Positions 27,463 through 35,757 of a stretch of DNA of 48,851 nucleotides are shown in pieces. Position 1 is the first letter of the stretch; the number at the start of each line of letters is the position of its first letter. Origin of the DNA: Parabacteroides sp. OttesenSCG-928-G21 (GTDB lineage Bacteria > Bacteroidota > Bacteroidia > Bacteroidales > Tannerellaceae); the NCBI GenBank assembly GCA_030266465.1, contig JAJDIA010000004.1, positions 1-48,851 of the forward strand, read 5' to 3'. A model generated the notes under the pieces. The model saw only the letters and a program-made list of their open reading frames with translations, was not told the DNA's origin and made no database searches. The position numbers were made by a program, and so were the translations under genes.

Positions 27463-27625
27463 GCAAGAAGTAAGAGAATTTGAAGAAAATATAGTAAAAG
27501 GAGTTAATATAGCATTCAAGCGTTTGGTTAATGAAAAAAAGAAAGAAGACGGAGAGTTAGTCTTCTCAAAAAATGGACACATTTTCAGAGTAAAAGCTAC
27601 AGATTTAGACAAGATTGCATATTAA
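27455..27625 (+). CDS. Small coupled protein, candidate partner of the zeta-like kinase
   Basis: A 56-residue ORF missed by the track. It starts at the ATG at 27455, overlapping the end of the kinase gene by 8 bases, and ends with TAA at 27623. It begins MSEQEVREFEENIVKGVNIA, is rich in Glu and Lys, and ends with a beta-like segment, LVFSKNGHIFRVKATDL. The overlap, codon-like sequence and a terminator 45 bases later argue that it is real. I recall similar small proteins beside zeta-like kinases in other bacteria, but not a characterised function. Antitoxin is a hypothesis only. Confidence 0.72.
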   Translation: MSEQEVREFEENIVKGVNIAFKRLVNEKKKEDGELVFSKNGHIFRVKATDLDKIAY

Positions 27626-27669
27626 TTCTCACAACGGAAAATTCGAATTTATTTAATATAAAAAGTATA

Positions 27670-27701
27670 GAAGGTATCCCAAAAGGATGCCTTCTTTTTT
27701 T
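27670..27701 (+). terminator. Intrinsic terminator after the zeta-like pair
   Basis: GAAGGTATCC pairs with GGATGCCTTC (one G-U) across the 5-base loop CAAAA, followed by seven T. It closes the two-gene unit. Confidence 0.9.
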
Positions 27702-27727
27702 GTGCAAAATGGTTTATGGGTTTGCAC

Positions 27728-27735
27728 TATCTTTG
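27728..27735 (+). promoter_or_regulatory. -7 box of the 176-aa gene
   Basis: TATCTTTG is a full match to TAnnTTTG, 33 bases before the ATG at 27769 and just after the preceding terminator. No good -33 box at standard spacing. Confidence 0.5.
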
Positions 27736-27768
27736 TAAGCAAAGTATAACATAATAACGGATTCAAAA

Positions 27769-28299
27769 ATGGACCTTCTGGAAAAACTCTCCGGCCGTAT
27801 CCACATGGAAGATATCTATGAGACACTTCTGTATGTAGAGGGAAATGATAAGCGAAAACAGGAATTGTATGAATTGATATACCATGAAGATGAACTATTA
27901 TCTTACCAGACCTTATGGGTTCTTACGCATTTCAACCGGACAGAGATGGAATGGCTATTTACCAAACAGAATGAACTGATTGATGAAGTGTTGCGATGCG
28001 AACATCCCGGCAAGCGACGGTTGTTATTGAATCTGCTTTTCAAACAGCCATTAGCCAATCCTCCACGAGTAGATTTCCTTGATTTTTGTCTGGAACGAAT
28101 GCTGTCCAAAGAAGAACTGCCCGGAGTGCAAACGCTCAGTATGAAGCTGGCTTATGAATTGTGTCGTCCTATACCTGAACTGCTTCAGGAGCTTCGTACC
28201 ATGCTTGATATTATGGAAGCCGACTTATTGCCAATCTCCATACGTACCGTACGAAAGAATGTGCTGAAAGCAATGATAACGGGGAGGAGTATTGTGTAA
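27769..28299 (+). CDS. Conserved-looking helical protein of unknown function
   Basis: A 176-residue cytoplasmic protein that I do not recognise. It has no signal peptide or membrane span. Composition and pattern are all-helical, with repeated Leu-rich helices (MDLLEKLSGRIHMEDIYETLL, LLSYQTLWVLTHFN, GKRRLLLNLLFKQPL, GVQTLSMKLAYELC). These suggest HEAT/ARM-like alpha-alpha repeats. It has its own promoter box and ends 3 bases before the stop of the converging S46 peptidase gene. Strong coding pattern and a good start make the gene credible; its function is open. Confidence 0.75.
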   Translation: MDLLEKLSGRIHMEDIYETLLYVEGNDKRKQELYELIYHEDELLSYQTLWVLTHFNRTEMEWLFTKQNELIDEVLRCEHPGKRRLLLNLLFKQPLANPPRVDFLDFCLERMLSKEELPGVQTLSMKLAYELCRPIPELLQELRTMLDIMEADLLPISIRTVRKNVLKAMITGRSIV

Positions 28300-28302
28300 A
28301 TG

Positions 28303-30462
28303 TCAATACACTATATCCATCTCCTCCAGTAAATATCCCGCACCTGCATATTTGTCAATGCAGAATAAGACATAACGAATATCTACAATGATACTTCTTT
28401 GATAATCCGGTAAGTATTGGATATCTCCGCCGACACCTTCCCAGTTGCGATCAAAGTTGATGCCGATCAACTCTCCGTTCGCATTCAATACGGGACTGCC
28501 TGAGTTTCCTCCGGTGGTATGCGTTGTTGCGCAGAAAGCAACAGGTAATTTCCCGTCAGCCGTCTGGTAACGCCCGTAATCTTTGGTGTTATACAACTCT
28601 TTTAGTTTATCGGGCACAACAAATTCCCAGTTGTCAGGATCTTCTTTCTCCATGACCCCTTCCAATGTTGTTTGATAACCATAATACTCACAATCGCGGG
28701 GTTCGTATCCTTTTACCTGCCCATAAGTCAGGCGCATAGTAGAGTTTGCGTCCGGGAAATTGGCATTTTCTTTATACATCTCCAATAATCCTTTGACGTA
28801 CATCCGATGAGCTAAGGCATAATCCGCATCAAAATCAGCCAAAGCCGCAGATAAGGCCAGTCGCTCTTCGCGTACAGACAACGTAAATAAAATCATCGGG
28901 TCATTTTTCAATGCTTTTACAGTCGGGCGAGACTTGAACTTATTAAAGTTTTCCGAACTGGCAAAAATGGAAGTTTTAAAGATGTGATCAATAAAAGCAT
29001 CCGTATCTCCTTTGAATTTTTTATCTATTTGATCCATGTATTTAGGTTGAGACCAGATAGGAACTTGCTCACGATAGGCTTTAAGCATTACTTTAGACAC
29101 CTTCTTATCCACCTCAGGATCATAGTCTTTATTTGCGAATCTGAGATAAGCCAGTTCTAGCAGCCGCAATTGCTCCTGTTGTTGTGCCTTTTCTCTTCTT
29201 TCTAAAGCTAAACAGAGCGCATCAATATCGGTCGGGACTTGTGTGAATTCAATGCCTCTGGATATCGCCTCGTCCAGCATCCAGTTACGGAAACGTAAAT
29301 CTTTCCGGTCGAAGACAATCTGTTCAAGTGTTAATATCGCTTCTTCATATTCAGGCTTATTATTTGCTTTTGCCCACGCAATCAATTTATCTTGTTCCGT
29401 CTTTTTAACCTGTTCGAAGTCACGTTTATTAATAGCCCAGTTCGTTCCGATCGCATTTTTGTATGAATTAGTGGAGTTCGCATATTTGCTGGAGTACTGA
29501 ATACGCACTTTCGGATCTTTCAGCATCTCTTCCAGCATTGCATTCTGGCGTACTTCCCGCATATCGATACGAACGGTATTGTCGATATCCCTGCGTTCCG
29601 CCACCTCCCAAGAGGTATAATATTTGTACGTTCTTCCCGGAAAACCGATCATCATGGCATAGTCATTCTCCTGTACACCTTTCAGGGAGATTTTCAGCCA
29701 ACGTTTTGGACGAAGCGGCACATTAGATTCGGAATAAGCAGCCGGATTCCCCTGTGCATCAGCATATACACGGAAAAGTGAGAAGTCGCCCGTATGACGC
29801 GGCCACATCCAATTGTCGGTATCACCACCAAACTTCCCGATGGAAGAGGGGGGAGCTCCCACCAAACGCACATCCGTATATGTCTTGCGGGTAAACATAT
29901 AGAACTGATTACCGCCGTAGAAAGAACGGATCTCAACGGTCGTGCCCGGATTTTCTTTCAGAAACAATTCACCAACCTTTTTTCTTGCCAATTCATTCAG
30001 ATAACGGGTGGATTGAAAGTTGAGATTATTCGGATCCTTTTCTTTGGCCAATTCACTCAACACATAGTCGGTTACATCTTCCATCTGTTCGATAAAGGTC
30101 ACGGATAATCCCGGGTTGGGAAGTTCTTTGTCCCGGCTGGAAGCCCAGAATCCATGTGTCAGGTAATCATTCTCAACTGTACTATGTTGTTGTATCTGTC
30201 CATATCCGCAATGATGATTGGTTAATACCAAACCATCGGATGAAACCATTTCTCCCGTACAACCGCCACCAAAAATCACCACCGCATCTTTCAGGCTGGA
30301 ACCTTCCGGATTATAGATATCATGAGCATCCAAAGCAAGGCCCAGAGCTTTCATGTCAACCTGTTTTTGTTGCTGCAGTAGCGGTAGAAGCCACATGCCT
30401 TCGTCGGCAATGGCAGATAATGAAATGCATAACGCAAATAAGCTTATAAAAAGTCGTTTCAT
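28303..30462 (-). CDS. S46-family dipeptidyl peptidase, DPP11-like (Asp/Glu-specific)
   Basis: A 719-residue exported serine peptidase of family S46 that releases dipeptides from peptide N-termini in the periplasm. Signal peptide: MKRLFISLFALCISLSAIA. Chymotrypsin-type triad: His84 in TNHHCGYG, Asp226 in TGDFSLF and Ser654 in GGNSGSP. These are each one less than the H85/D227/S655 of Porphyromonas gingivalis DPP11 (720 aa). The S1-determining position is Arg672 (FDRNWEG), equivalent to Arg673 of DPP11 and not the Gly of DPP7. Cleavage after Asp/Glu is therefore predicted. It is the last gene of a unit with CYTH (7-base gap) and DUF2027-Smr genes. Confidence 0.9.
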   Translation of the reverse strand: MKRLFISLFALCISLSAIADEGMWLLPLLQQQKQVDMKALGLALDAHDIYNPEGSSLKDAVVIFGGGCTGEMVSSDGLVLTNHHCGYGQIQQHSTVENDYLTHGFWASSRDKELPNPGLSVTFIEQMEDVTDYVLSELAKEKDPNNLNFQSTRYLNELARKKVGELFLKENPGTTVEIRSFYGGNQFYMFTRKTYTDVRLVGAPPSSIGKFGGDTDNWMWPRHTGDFSLFRVYADAQGNPAAYSESNVPLRPKRWLKISLKGVQENDYAMMIGFPGRTYKYYTSWEVAERRDIDNTVRIDMREVRQNAMLEEMLKDPKVRIQYSSKYANSTNSYKNAIGTNWAINKRDFEQVKKTEQDKLIAWAKANNKPEYEEAILTLEQIVFDRKDLRFRNWMLDEAISRGIEFTQVPTDIDALCLALERREKAQQQEQLRLLELAYLRFANKDYDPEVDKKVSKVMLKAYREQVPIWSQPKYMDQIDKKFKGDTDAFIDHIFKTSIFASSENFNKFKSRPTVKALKNDPMILFTLSVREERLALSAALADFDADYALAHRMYVKGLLEMYKENANFPDANSTMRLTYGQVKGYEPRDCEYYGYQTTLEGVMEKEDPDNWEFVVPDKLKELYNTKDYGRYQTADGKLPVAFCATTHTTGGNSGSPVLNANGELIGINFDRNWEGVGGDIQYLPDYQRSIIVDIRYVLFCIDKYAGAGYLLEEMDIVY

Positions 30463-30469
30463 GGTTTTA

Positions 30470-30952
30470 TCATTTTAATTCCTGTTTCCATAATTTGAAT
30501 GGATGTTTTGAGAGCATTGAGTTGTAAAACCGTGTATCTCCGGTTACCTCTTGTCCCAACCATCCGGGTTTTTCAAATGTTTCATCTTCCGATGACAATT
30601 CGATTTCGGCTAAAATCAATCCCTCATTTTCACCTTCAAAAACGTCCACTTCCCAAAGATGATCTTTGAAAGGAACGTGATAACGTATTTTTTCAATCGT
30701 TCCGGGCAGGCAAATCCGGAATAGATCTTCCGCGTCTTTCAACAGAATTTCCTGCTCAAACTCATAACGGGTAAGTCCACCATTTTCCGATGGACCTTTA
30801 ATCGTAAGAAAACCCTTGTCGTCACGGATGCGTACACGAACAGTTCTTCCCGACGATGCCGAGATATATCCCTGTTTGATTTTAAACTGTTTTGTCACAG
30901 CAGGCTTAAAATCACCTGCTACTAAAAATTTCCGTTCCGTTTCGGTGGCCAT
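30470..30952 (-). CDS. CYTH-domain protein (putative triphosphatase)
   Basis: A 160-residue single-domain CYTH protein. The diagnostic ExExK motif is ETERKF at 4-9. It is followed by IKQGYISASSGRTVRVRIRDDKGFLTIKG and FEQEILLKDAEDLF, with charged strands lining the tunnel (EIELSSEDETFEKPGWLG). CYTH enzymes bind a triphosphate with Mg2+ in a beta-tunnel. Bacterial short forms are usually tripolyphosphatases, with adenylate cyclase activity less common. It lies 8 bases after the DUF2027-Smr gene and 7 before the S46 peptidase gene. Confidence 0.9.
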   Translation of the reverse strand: MATETERKFLVAGDFKPAVTKQFKIKQGYISASSGRTVRVRIRDDKGFLTIKGPSENGGLTRYEFEQEILLKDAEDLFRICLPGTIEKIRYHVPFKDHLWEVDVFEGENEGLILAEIELSSEDETFEKPGWLGQEVTGDTRFYNSMLSKHPFKLWKQELK

Positions 30953-30960
30953 ATACTGTC

Positions 30961-32007
30961 TTATCTGATGGTTACCATAGTTGCTCCAAAGCCATATTCA
31001 CGGAATGAAGCGTCCTGAAAATAATAGGATTTATATTTTGTTTTCAGCTCTGTTTCAATAGCTTTACGCAATACACCATCACCTTTCCCATGAATGAAAA
31101 CAATTTTCTGCCCTTTTTGTCCGGCATATTGTTTTAATGTATTATGGAAAGTATCCAGTTGATATTGCAGCATATCGCTGTTGCTCATTCCGGCTGTTGT
31201 ATCGAGTAGCGTGTTAATATGCAAGTCTACCTCCAATACCGGATTCTCTTTCTTTTTCTTTATCGGTTGAGGTTTACGATGATCTTCCCTGTTTTTTTGC
31301 ATCATCGCCTCTTCCAAGTCGGCTACTGACACCAGCATTTCCCGTTCCGCTACGTCATTTCGTACGACGGGAACCAGAATAGCCCCTTCATCAAAATAAT
31401 CATTATCCGTGAAACAATGCAGTTTGTAAAACTTCACCGTATCCAGTCGCAGTTCAACAGAGATAGCATTTTTCAGTTTAAACGGTTTGTCTTTCTTAAA
31501 AGCGATAAACTGAACACAAAGACGCTCCAGATCATTTAGGTCGGACTTCTCAAATTCTTCAATAAACAATTGGGTATTAGGCTCGATAACTCCATTAAAC
31601 CGACTTGTCCAACTGTTGTTATTCCGGCTCATGTAATTGAAGAACAGGAAATAATTACTGTCGTTAATGAAATACGCCTCATACGCTGTCTTCTGAATCT
31701 CTTTCGGGTCAACAGGCAGATAAGCCAGGAAAACATTTAATAGTTCACCCTCAGATGTCTCAACGATTTTTTCCGGTTTGACTTCCGGTTTCGGTTCGGC
31801 GGCAACAGGGGTCGGCAGAGGGGCGATTGACTTGTTGCGCGTTTGCGTAGTCCCTTCGCCTACGACAACACATTCGCGGATAAAAGCAGGTACATCAAAC
31901 CCGTTTTCATCTTCTACCAATACCATATCTTTACCTTGAAATCCGCGCACAATACCGCCGCCGACAGCATTCAGGAAACGTATTTTATCTCCAATTTTAA
32001 TATTCAT
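30961..32007 (-). CDS. DUF2027 protein with C-terminal Smr domain
   Basis: A 348-residue protein. I start at the ATG at 32007 (MNIKIGDKIRFLNAVGGG) because a perfect -7 box TACCTTTG lies at 32031-32038, inside the longer track ORF. The N-terminal part has a small Tudor/KOW-like beta segment (VGGGIVRGFQGKDMVLVEDENGFDVPAF). The middle matches the DUF2027 domain. The C-terminal 80 residues form an Smr domain with the catalytic-type motifs DLHINTL and IVFIHGKGDGVLRKAIETEL. Smr domains nick or cut nucleic acid (as in MutS2), so a role in RNA or DNA processing is possible. It heads the unit with CYTH and S46 genes. Confidence 0.87.
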   Translation of the reverse strand: MNIKIGDKIRFLNAVGGGIVRGFQGKDMVLVEDENGFDVPAFIRECVVVGEGTTQTRNKSIAPLPTPVAAEPKPEVKPEKIVETSEGELLNVFLAYLPVDPKEIQKTAYEAYFINDSNYFLFFNYMSRNNNSWTSRFNGVIEPNTQLFIEEFEKSDLNDLERLCVQFIAFKKDKPFKLKNAISVELRLDTVKFYKLHCFTDNDYFDEGAILVPVVRNDVAEREMLVSVADLEEAMMQKNREDHRKPQPIKKKKENPVLEVDLHINTLLDTTAGMSNSDMLQYQLDTFHNTLKQYAGQKGQKIVFIHGKGDGVLRKAIETELKTKYKSYYFQDASFREYGFGATMVTIR

Positions 32008-32030
32008 CTTAATATAATCTTTCGTATCCA

Positions 32031-32038
32031 CAAAGGTA
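32031..32038 (-). promoter_or_regulatory. -7 box of the DUF2027-Smr operon
   Basis: The minus strand reads TACCTTTG, a full match to TAnnTTTG, 23 bases before the start at 32007. It argues against the upstream start at 32052. Confidence 0.5.
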
Positions 32039-32133
32039 AAAAATATATTCAATAAATGAGAAAGGGGATTTCATCAGCATTTTCAACTCTTTTCATCACC
32101 GTTCTTTTCTGTAGTCATTTGTAGAAAAAATCC

Positions 32134-32239
32134 GTTATACCCATATCTGTTTTTATTTAGACCCGGGTCTAAATCAGATTACACCCGGGTCTAATTTTAT
32201 TTATACCCCCGTCTAAATAGATTTATACCCGGGTCTAAA
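32134..32239. repeat. Array B: four (plus one decayed) 18-bp palindromes, 22-bp period (CCCGGG core)
   Basis: Units start at 32156, 32178, 32200 and 32222 with 4-base linkers. Unit 1, TTTAGACCCGGGTCTAAA, is a perfect 18-bp palindrome. Unit 3 has a CCCCCG core. A degenerate fifth copy, GTTATACCCATATCTGTT, fits the same phase at 32134. Cores at 32140, 32162, 32184, 32206 and 32228 are exactly 22 apart. The array lies in the 427-base gap between divergent DUF2027-Smr and queA. TTTCATCAGCA-type motifs flank it at about 32070 and 32267. Confidence 0.92.
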
Positions 32240-32392
32240 CAAAAATTAGTTGCAATGAAAAGATATTTTCATCAGCAGGAAAAGATAAATTCATGACGAT
32301 GAAACGAACAGAATGTATAAAAATAGCCTGTTTAGGTGCTTTATTTGTGAAATTGTGTGTGGCGGAAATGCCTTTTCAAGCGTTTCTTTTGT

Positions 32393-32400
32393 TAATTTTG
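32393..32400 (+). promoter_or_regulatory. -7 box of queA
   Basis: TAATTTTG is a full match to TAnnTTTG, 35 bases before the ATG at 32435. No standard -33 box is seen. Confidence 0.45.
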
Positions 32401-32434
32401 TGCTGAAATTCGGAAATAATCTTTTTCGGATAGG

Positions 32435-33664
32435 ATGAGGTATATGAAGAACGATGTAAAACACATACGCATAGAAGAGTATACTTATGCGTTACCGGAC
32501 GAGCGAATTGCTAAATATCCATTAGCTAAACGGGATGAATCCAAACTCCTGATTTATAAAGACGGAGAGGTGAGTGAGCGTATTTTTAAGCAGATAGGTG
32601 ATTATCTGCCTGCTGATTCTCTGTTGGTATTTAATAATACACGGGTTATTCAGGCACGCTTGAAATTCAGGAAGTACACCGGTGCGCGGGTGGAAATATT
32701 TTGTCTGGAACCGATTGAACCGAATGATTATGCACAGGTTTTCCAGCAGACGGATTGTTGTACGTGGTTATGTCTGATTGGTAAATTGAAAAGATGGAAA
32801 GAGGGTATTCTGTATCGCACGGTAGAGATAGATGAAACGCCTGTGACCTTATCTGCCGAACGGATAGAGAGTTACGGGGATGTGCATAAGGTTACCTTCC
32901 GTTGGGATAATCCCGCTTTTACATTTGCTGAACTGTTGGATGCCATAGGAACATTACCGATTCCTCCTTATCTGCATCGTGAAACAGAAAAGAGCGACTT
33001 GCAGACGTATCAAACTGTTTATGCCAAAAAGAAAGGTTCGGTTGCCGCTCCGACAGCCGGATTGCATTTTACATCCGAGGTGTTGGCCGGTCTGGATGCC
33101 AAAAAAATTGGAAGAGAAGAGCTGACTTTGCATGTTGGGGCAGGCACTTTTAAACCGGTTAAAAGCGAAACACTGGAGGGACATGAGATGCATACGGAAT
33201 TTATTTCGGTTCCCCGTAAAGTGATCGAACGAATAAAAAACAATCCGGAGAAGGTTATAGCGGTAGGAACTACTTCTGTTCGCACGTTGGAAAGTCTTTA
33301 TTATATAGGCGTCAAATTGGCTACCCGTCCGGAGGCTTCGTCGGAAGACCTGGTTGTCGACCAATGGATGGCTTACGAGGAAGAAAATAATAAAATAACT
33401 GTGGAGGAGGCGTTGCAACATATTCTTGATTACTTGAAAAAAAAGCAATTGAAGACGTTGATTACGGCCACACAGATTATGATTGTGCCCGGATACGAAT
33501 TTAAGATTGTCCGCGGGATAATTACCAATTTTCACCAGCCGCAGAGTACCCTTTTACTCCTGATCTCTGCTTTTGTTAAAGGGGATTGGAAGCAAATCTA
33601 TGACTATGCTTTGAAAAACAATTTCCGGTTTCTGAGCTACGGGGATAGTTCTTTGTTGCTGTAG
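32435..33664 (+). CDS. queA: tRNA S-adenosylmethionine ribosyltransferase-isomerase QueA
   Basis: A 409-residue enzyme that transfers and isomerises the ribosyl group of SAM to preQ1-tRNA, making epoxyqueuosine in tRNA anticodons. The typical start is present (YALPDERIAKYPLAKRDESKLLIY), then LVFNNTRVIQARL, TLPIPPYLHRE, SVAAPTAGLHFT and LHVGAGTFKPV. The end is IITNFHQPQSTLLLLISAF and FRFLSYGDSSLL. It is somewhat longer than the E. coli enzyme (356 aa), as in other Bacteroidetes. An alternative ATG at 32444 would remove three residues. It stands alone and is divergent from the DUF2027 unit across array B. Confidence 0.95.
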   Translation: MRYMKNDVKHIRIEEYTYALPDERIAKYPLAKRDESKLLIYKDGEVSERIFKQIGDYLPADSLLVFNNTRVIQARLKFRKYTGARVEIFCLEPIEPNDYAQVFQQTDCCTWLCLIGKLKRWKEGILYRTVEIDETPVTLSAERIESYGDVHKVTFRWDNPAFTFAELLDAIGTLPIPPYLHRETEKSDLQTYQTVYAKKKGSVAAPTAGLHFTSEVLAGLDAKKIGREELTLHVGAGTFKPVKSETLEGHEMHTEFISVPRKVIERIKNNPEKVIAVGTTSVRTLESLYYIGVKLATRPEASSEDLVVDQWMAYEEENNKITVEEALQHILDYLKKKQLKTLITATQIMIVPGYEFKIVRGIITNFHQPQSTLLLLISAFVKGDWKQIYDYALKNNFRFLSYGDSSLLL

Positions 33665-33763
33665 CAGATAAGATGAAGAAAATCTTTCAGAAGCATATTT
33701 GGGGTAAATGCAATATGCATCGGCTTTTTGCGTTATAATTTGTACGTACTATTATCTGTATAG

Positions 33764-35743
33764 ATGAGAACTTTTTTTACACGAAATATCATTTTCCTTG
33801 TTTCTATTCTTTGCTTATTCTCCTGCAAAACAGCGAAACTGGCTGATGCGGAAGAGAAGCAACGCCTGGGAGAATATTTCGATGCGGCAGCAATTTACCG
33901 TAAGGTTTACACTAAAACTCCGCCGGAGAAAAGGGATTTGCGCGGTTATATCGCTTTTCGGATGGCGGAATGTAACCGATTGATCAATTATACCTCTCGT
34001 GCAACCAGTGGCTATATGAATGCTATCCGTTATAATTATCCGGACAGTATAGCCTATTTGCGTTTAGCTCAGATGTATCACAAAGAGGGACAATATGCGA
34101 ATGCCATCAAATATTATACGGAATATCTGGATTATAAACCGGAAGATGAATTAGCCCGAAATGGAATTTCAGGCGCTCAGGTGGCGCAGGAATGGCGGGA
34201 AAACCCTACCCGGTATGTTGTTCGGCGAATGGATAAGTTTAATTCCCGAAGAAGCGAATTCAGTCCGATGCTGACAGGAGATAATTATAATCAACTTTAC
34301 TTCGCCTCTTCCCGTTCCAGTGATAAAGAGACTCCGATAAGTGCAATTACCGGACTGGTTAATAATAACATTTTCATGGTCAGACAGAATGAAAATGGGG
34401 AGTGGCTTGCGCCTGTTGAATTGGAAGATGCTGTGAATACAGAGTTCGACGAGGGTACACCCTCTTTCTCGCCGGATGGAAATACGATGTACTATACCTA
34501 TTGCGCCAACGATGCGGAAGGCAATCGGACGGCAGAAATTTATATCTCCCGGCGAAGCAGTGCAAGTTGGGGTGCAGGAACGCGCGCCACTATTGTAAAG
34601 GATTCACTTACTGCGTTGGCTCATCCGGCCGTATCTCCGGATGGAAGATACCTGTATTATGTGTCTGATGCTATCGGAGGCTATGGAGGAAAAGATATTT
34701 TTCGTTCCAGAATCATCGGAGAGGGGAGTTTTGGTCCGATGGAAAATCTGGGTTCCGAAATAAATACGCCGGGCGATGAGCTGTTCCCTTATGTACGTGA
34801 TTCGGTAACCATTTATTTCGCTTCGAACGGACATCCGGGAATGGGCGGATTGGATATTTATAAGGCCACACAAGATAGTACAAGACGGTGGACGGTAGAG
34901 AATATGGGTGCACCGGTCAATTCCATGTCGGATGATTTTGGTATAACCTTTGCCGGACGGGCGGAACGGGGATTTTTTAGTTCAAACCGGAATGATGCCC
35001 GGGGTTGGGATCATTTGTATTCTTTTGAATACCCATCGGTGATGGTTCAGATAGAGGGATTTGTTCTGGATTTGGAGGATTATCCGGTAGAAGATGCTAT
35101 TGTACGGATTGTAGGGAAGGATGGGTTGAATGTCCGGGTACCTGTACGAAGAGATGGCTCTTATAAAGTGGAATTGGAACGTGATATCAGTTATGTGATG
35201 ATGGCGGGGGCACGGGGATATCTTAATCAGAACCTGGAATTAAAGACTGATCCGGAAGAGCGGAATGAAACGTATATCGTGGATTTCTTCCTGACCCCAC
35301 TGAATGAACCTGTTGTAATAGAAAATATCTTTTATGCTTTTGACCAGGCAACACTACGTCCTGAGTCTAAAGAAGCATTGGATGAGATGATAAAGATGCT
35401 CAATGACAATCCGCATGTGACGATAGAACTTGGTGCACATACGGATAGCAAAGGCACGGAAGAATACAATGAGCGATTAGCACAGCGTCGTGCGCAGTCT
35501 GTTGTCGATTATTTAATAGCAGGCGGTATTGATAAAGAACGTCTGGAGGCAAAAGGTTATGGAGAAAGTGTGCCTAAAACGATCAACAAGCGTATGGCTG
35601 AAAACTATGATTTTTTAAATGAAGGTGATGTGTTGACGGAAGCGTTTATTCAGGAATTAGCACCTGATCAGCAGGAAGTTGCCGACCAGATAAACCGAAG
35701 AACCGAATTCCGGGTATTACGAACAAACTATAATCTATTTTAA
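33764..35743 (+). CDS. OmpA-family lipoprotein with TPR and beta-propeller (PorE-like)
   Basis: A 659-residue lipoprotein (lipobox Cys21, CLFSCKT). Domain order is TPR-like helices (about 25-140), a PD40/WD40-type propeller (about 165-420; FSPDGNTMYYT, SPDGRYLYYVSD, GGLDIYKATQD), a carboxypeptidase-regulatory-like domain (about 425-510; IEGFVLDLEDYPVEDAIVRI) and a C-terminal OmpA peptidoglycan-binding domain (ELGAHTDSKGTEEYNERLAQRRAQSVVDYL). This is the architecture and size of PorE, a type IX secretion component of Porphyromonas gingivalis. No other secretion gene is in the window, so the role is inferred. The PagL-like gene follows after 14 bases. Confidence 0.82.
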   Translation: MRTFFTRNIIFLVSILCLFSCKTAKLADAEEKQRLGEYFDAAAIYRKVYTKTPPEKRDLRGYIAFRMAECNRLINYTSRATSGYMNAIRYNYPDSIAYLRLAQMYHKEGQYANAIKYYTEYLDYKPEDELARNGISGAQVAQEWRENPTRYVVRRMDKFNSRRSEFSPMLTGDNYNQLYFASSRSSDKETPISAITGLVNNNIFMVRQNENGEWLAPVELEDAVNTEFDEGTPSFSPDGNTMYYTYCANDAEGNRTAEIYISRRSSASWGAGTRATIVKDSLTALAHPAVSPDGRYLYYVSDAIGGYGGKDIFRSRIIGEGSFGPMENLGSEINTPGDELFPYVRDSVTIYFASNGHPGMGGLDIYKATQDSTRRWTVENMGAPVNSMSDDFGITFAGRAERGFFSSNRNDARGWDHLYSFEYPSVMVQIEGFVLDLEDYPVEDAIVRIVGKDGLNVRVPVRRDGSYKVELERDISYVMMAGARGYLNQNLELKTDPEERNETYIVDFFLTPLNEPVVIENIFYAFDQATLRPESKEALDEMIKMLNDNPHVTIELGAHTDSKGTEEYNERLAQRRAQSVVDYLIAGGIDKERLEAKGYGESVPKTINKRMAENYDFLNEGDVLTEAFIQELAPDQQEVADQINRRTEFRVLRTNYNLF

Positions 35744-35757
35744 AGTTTTAGGAAGCG

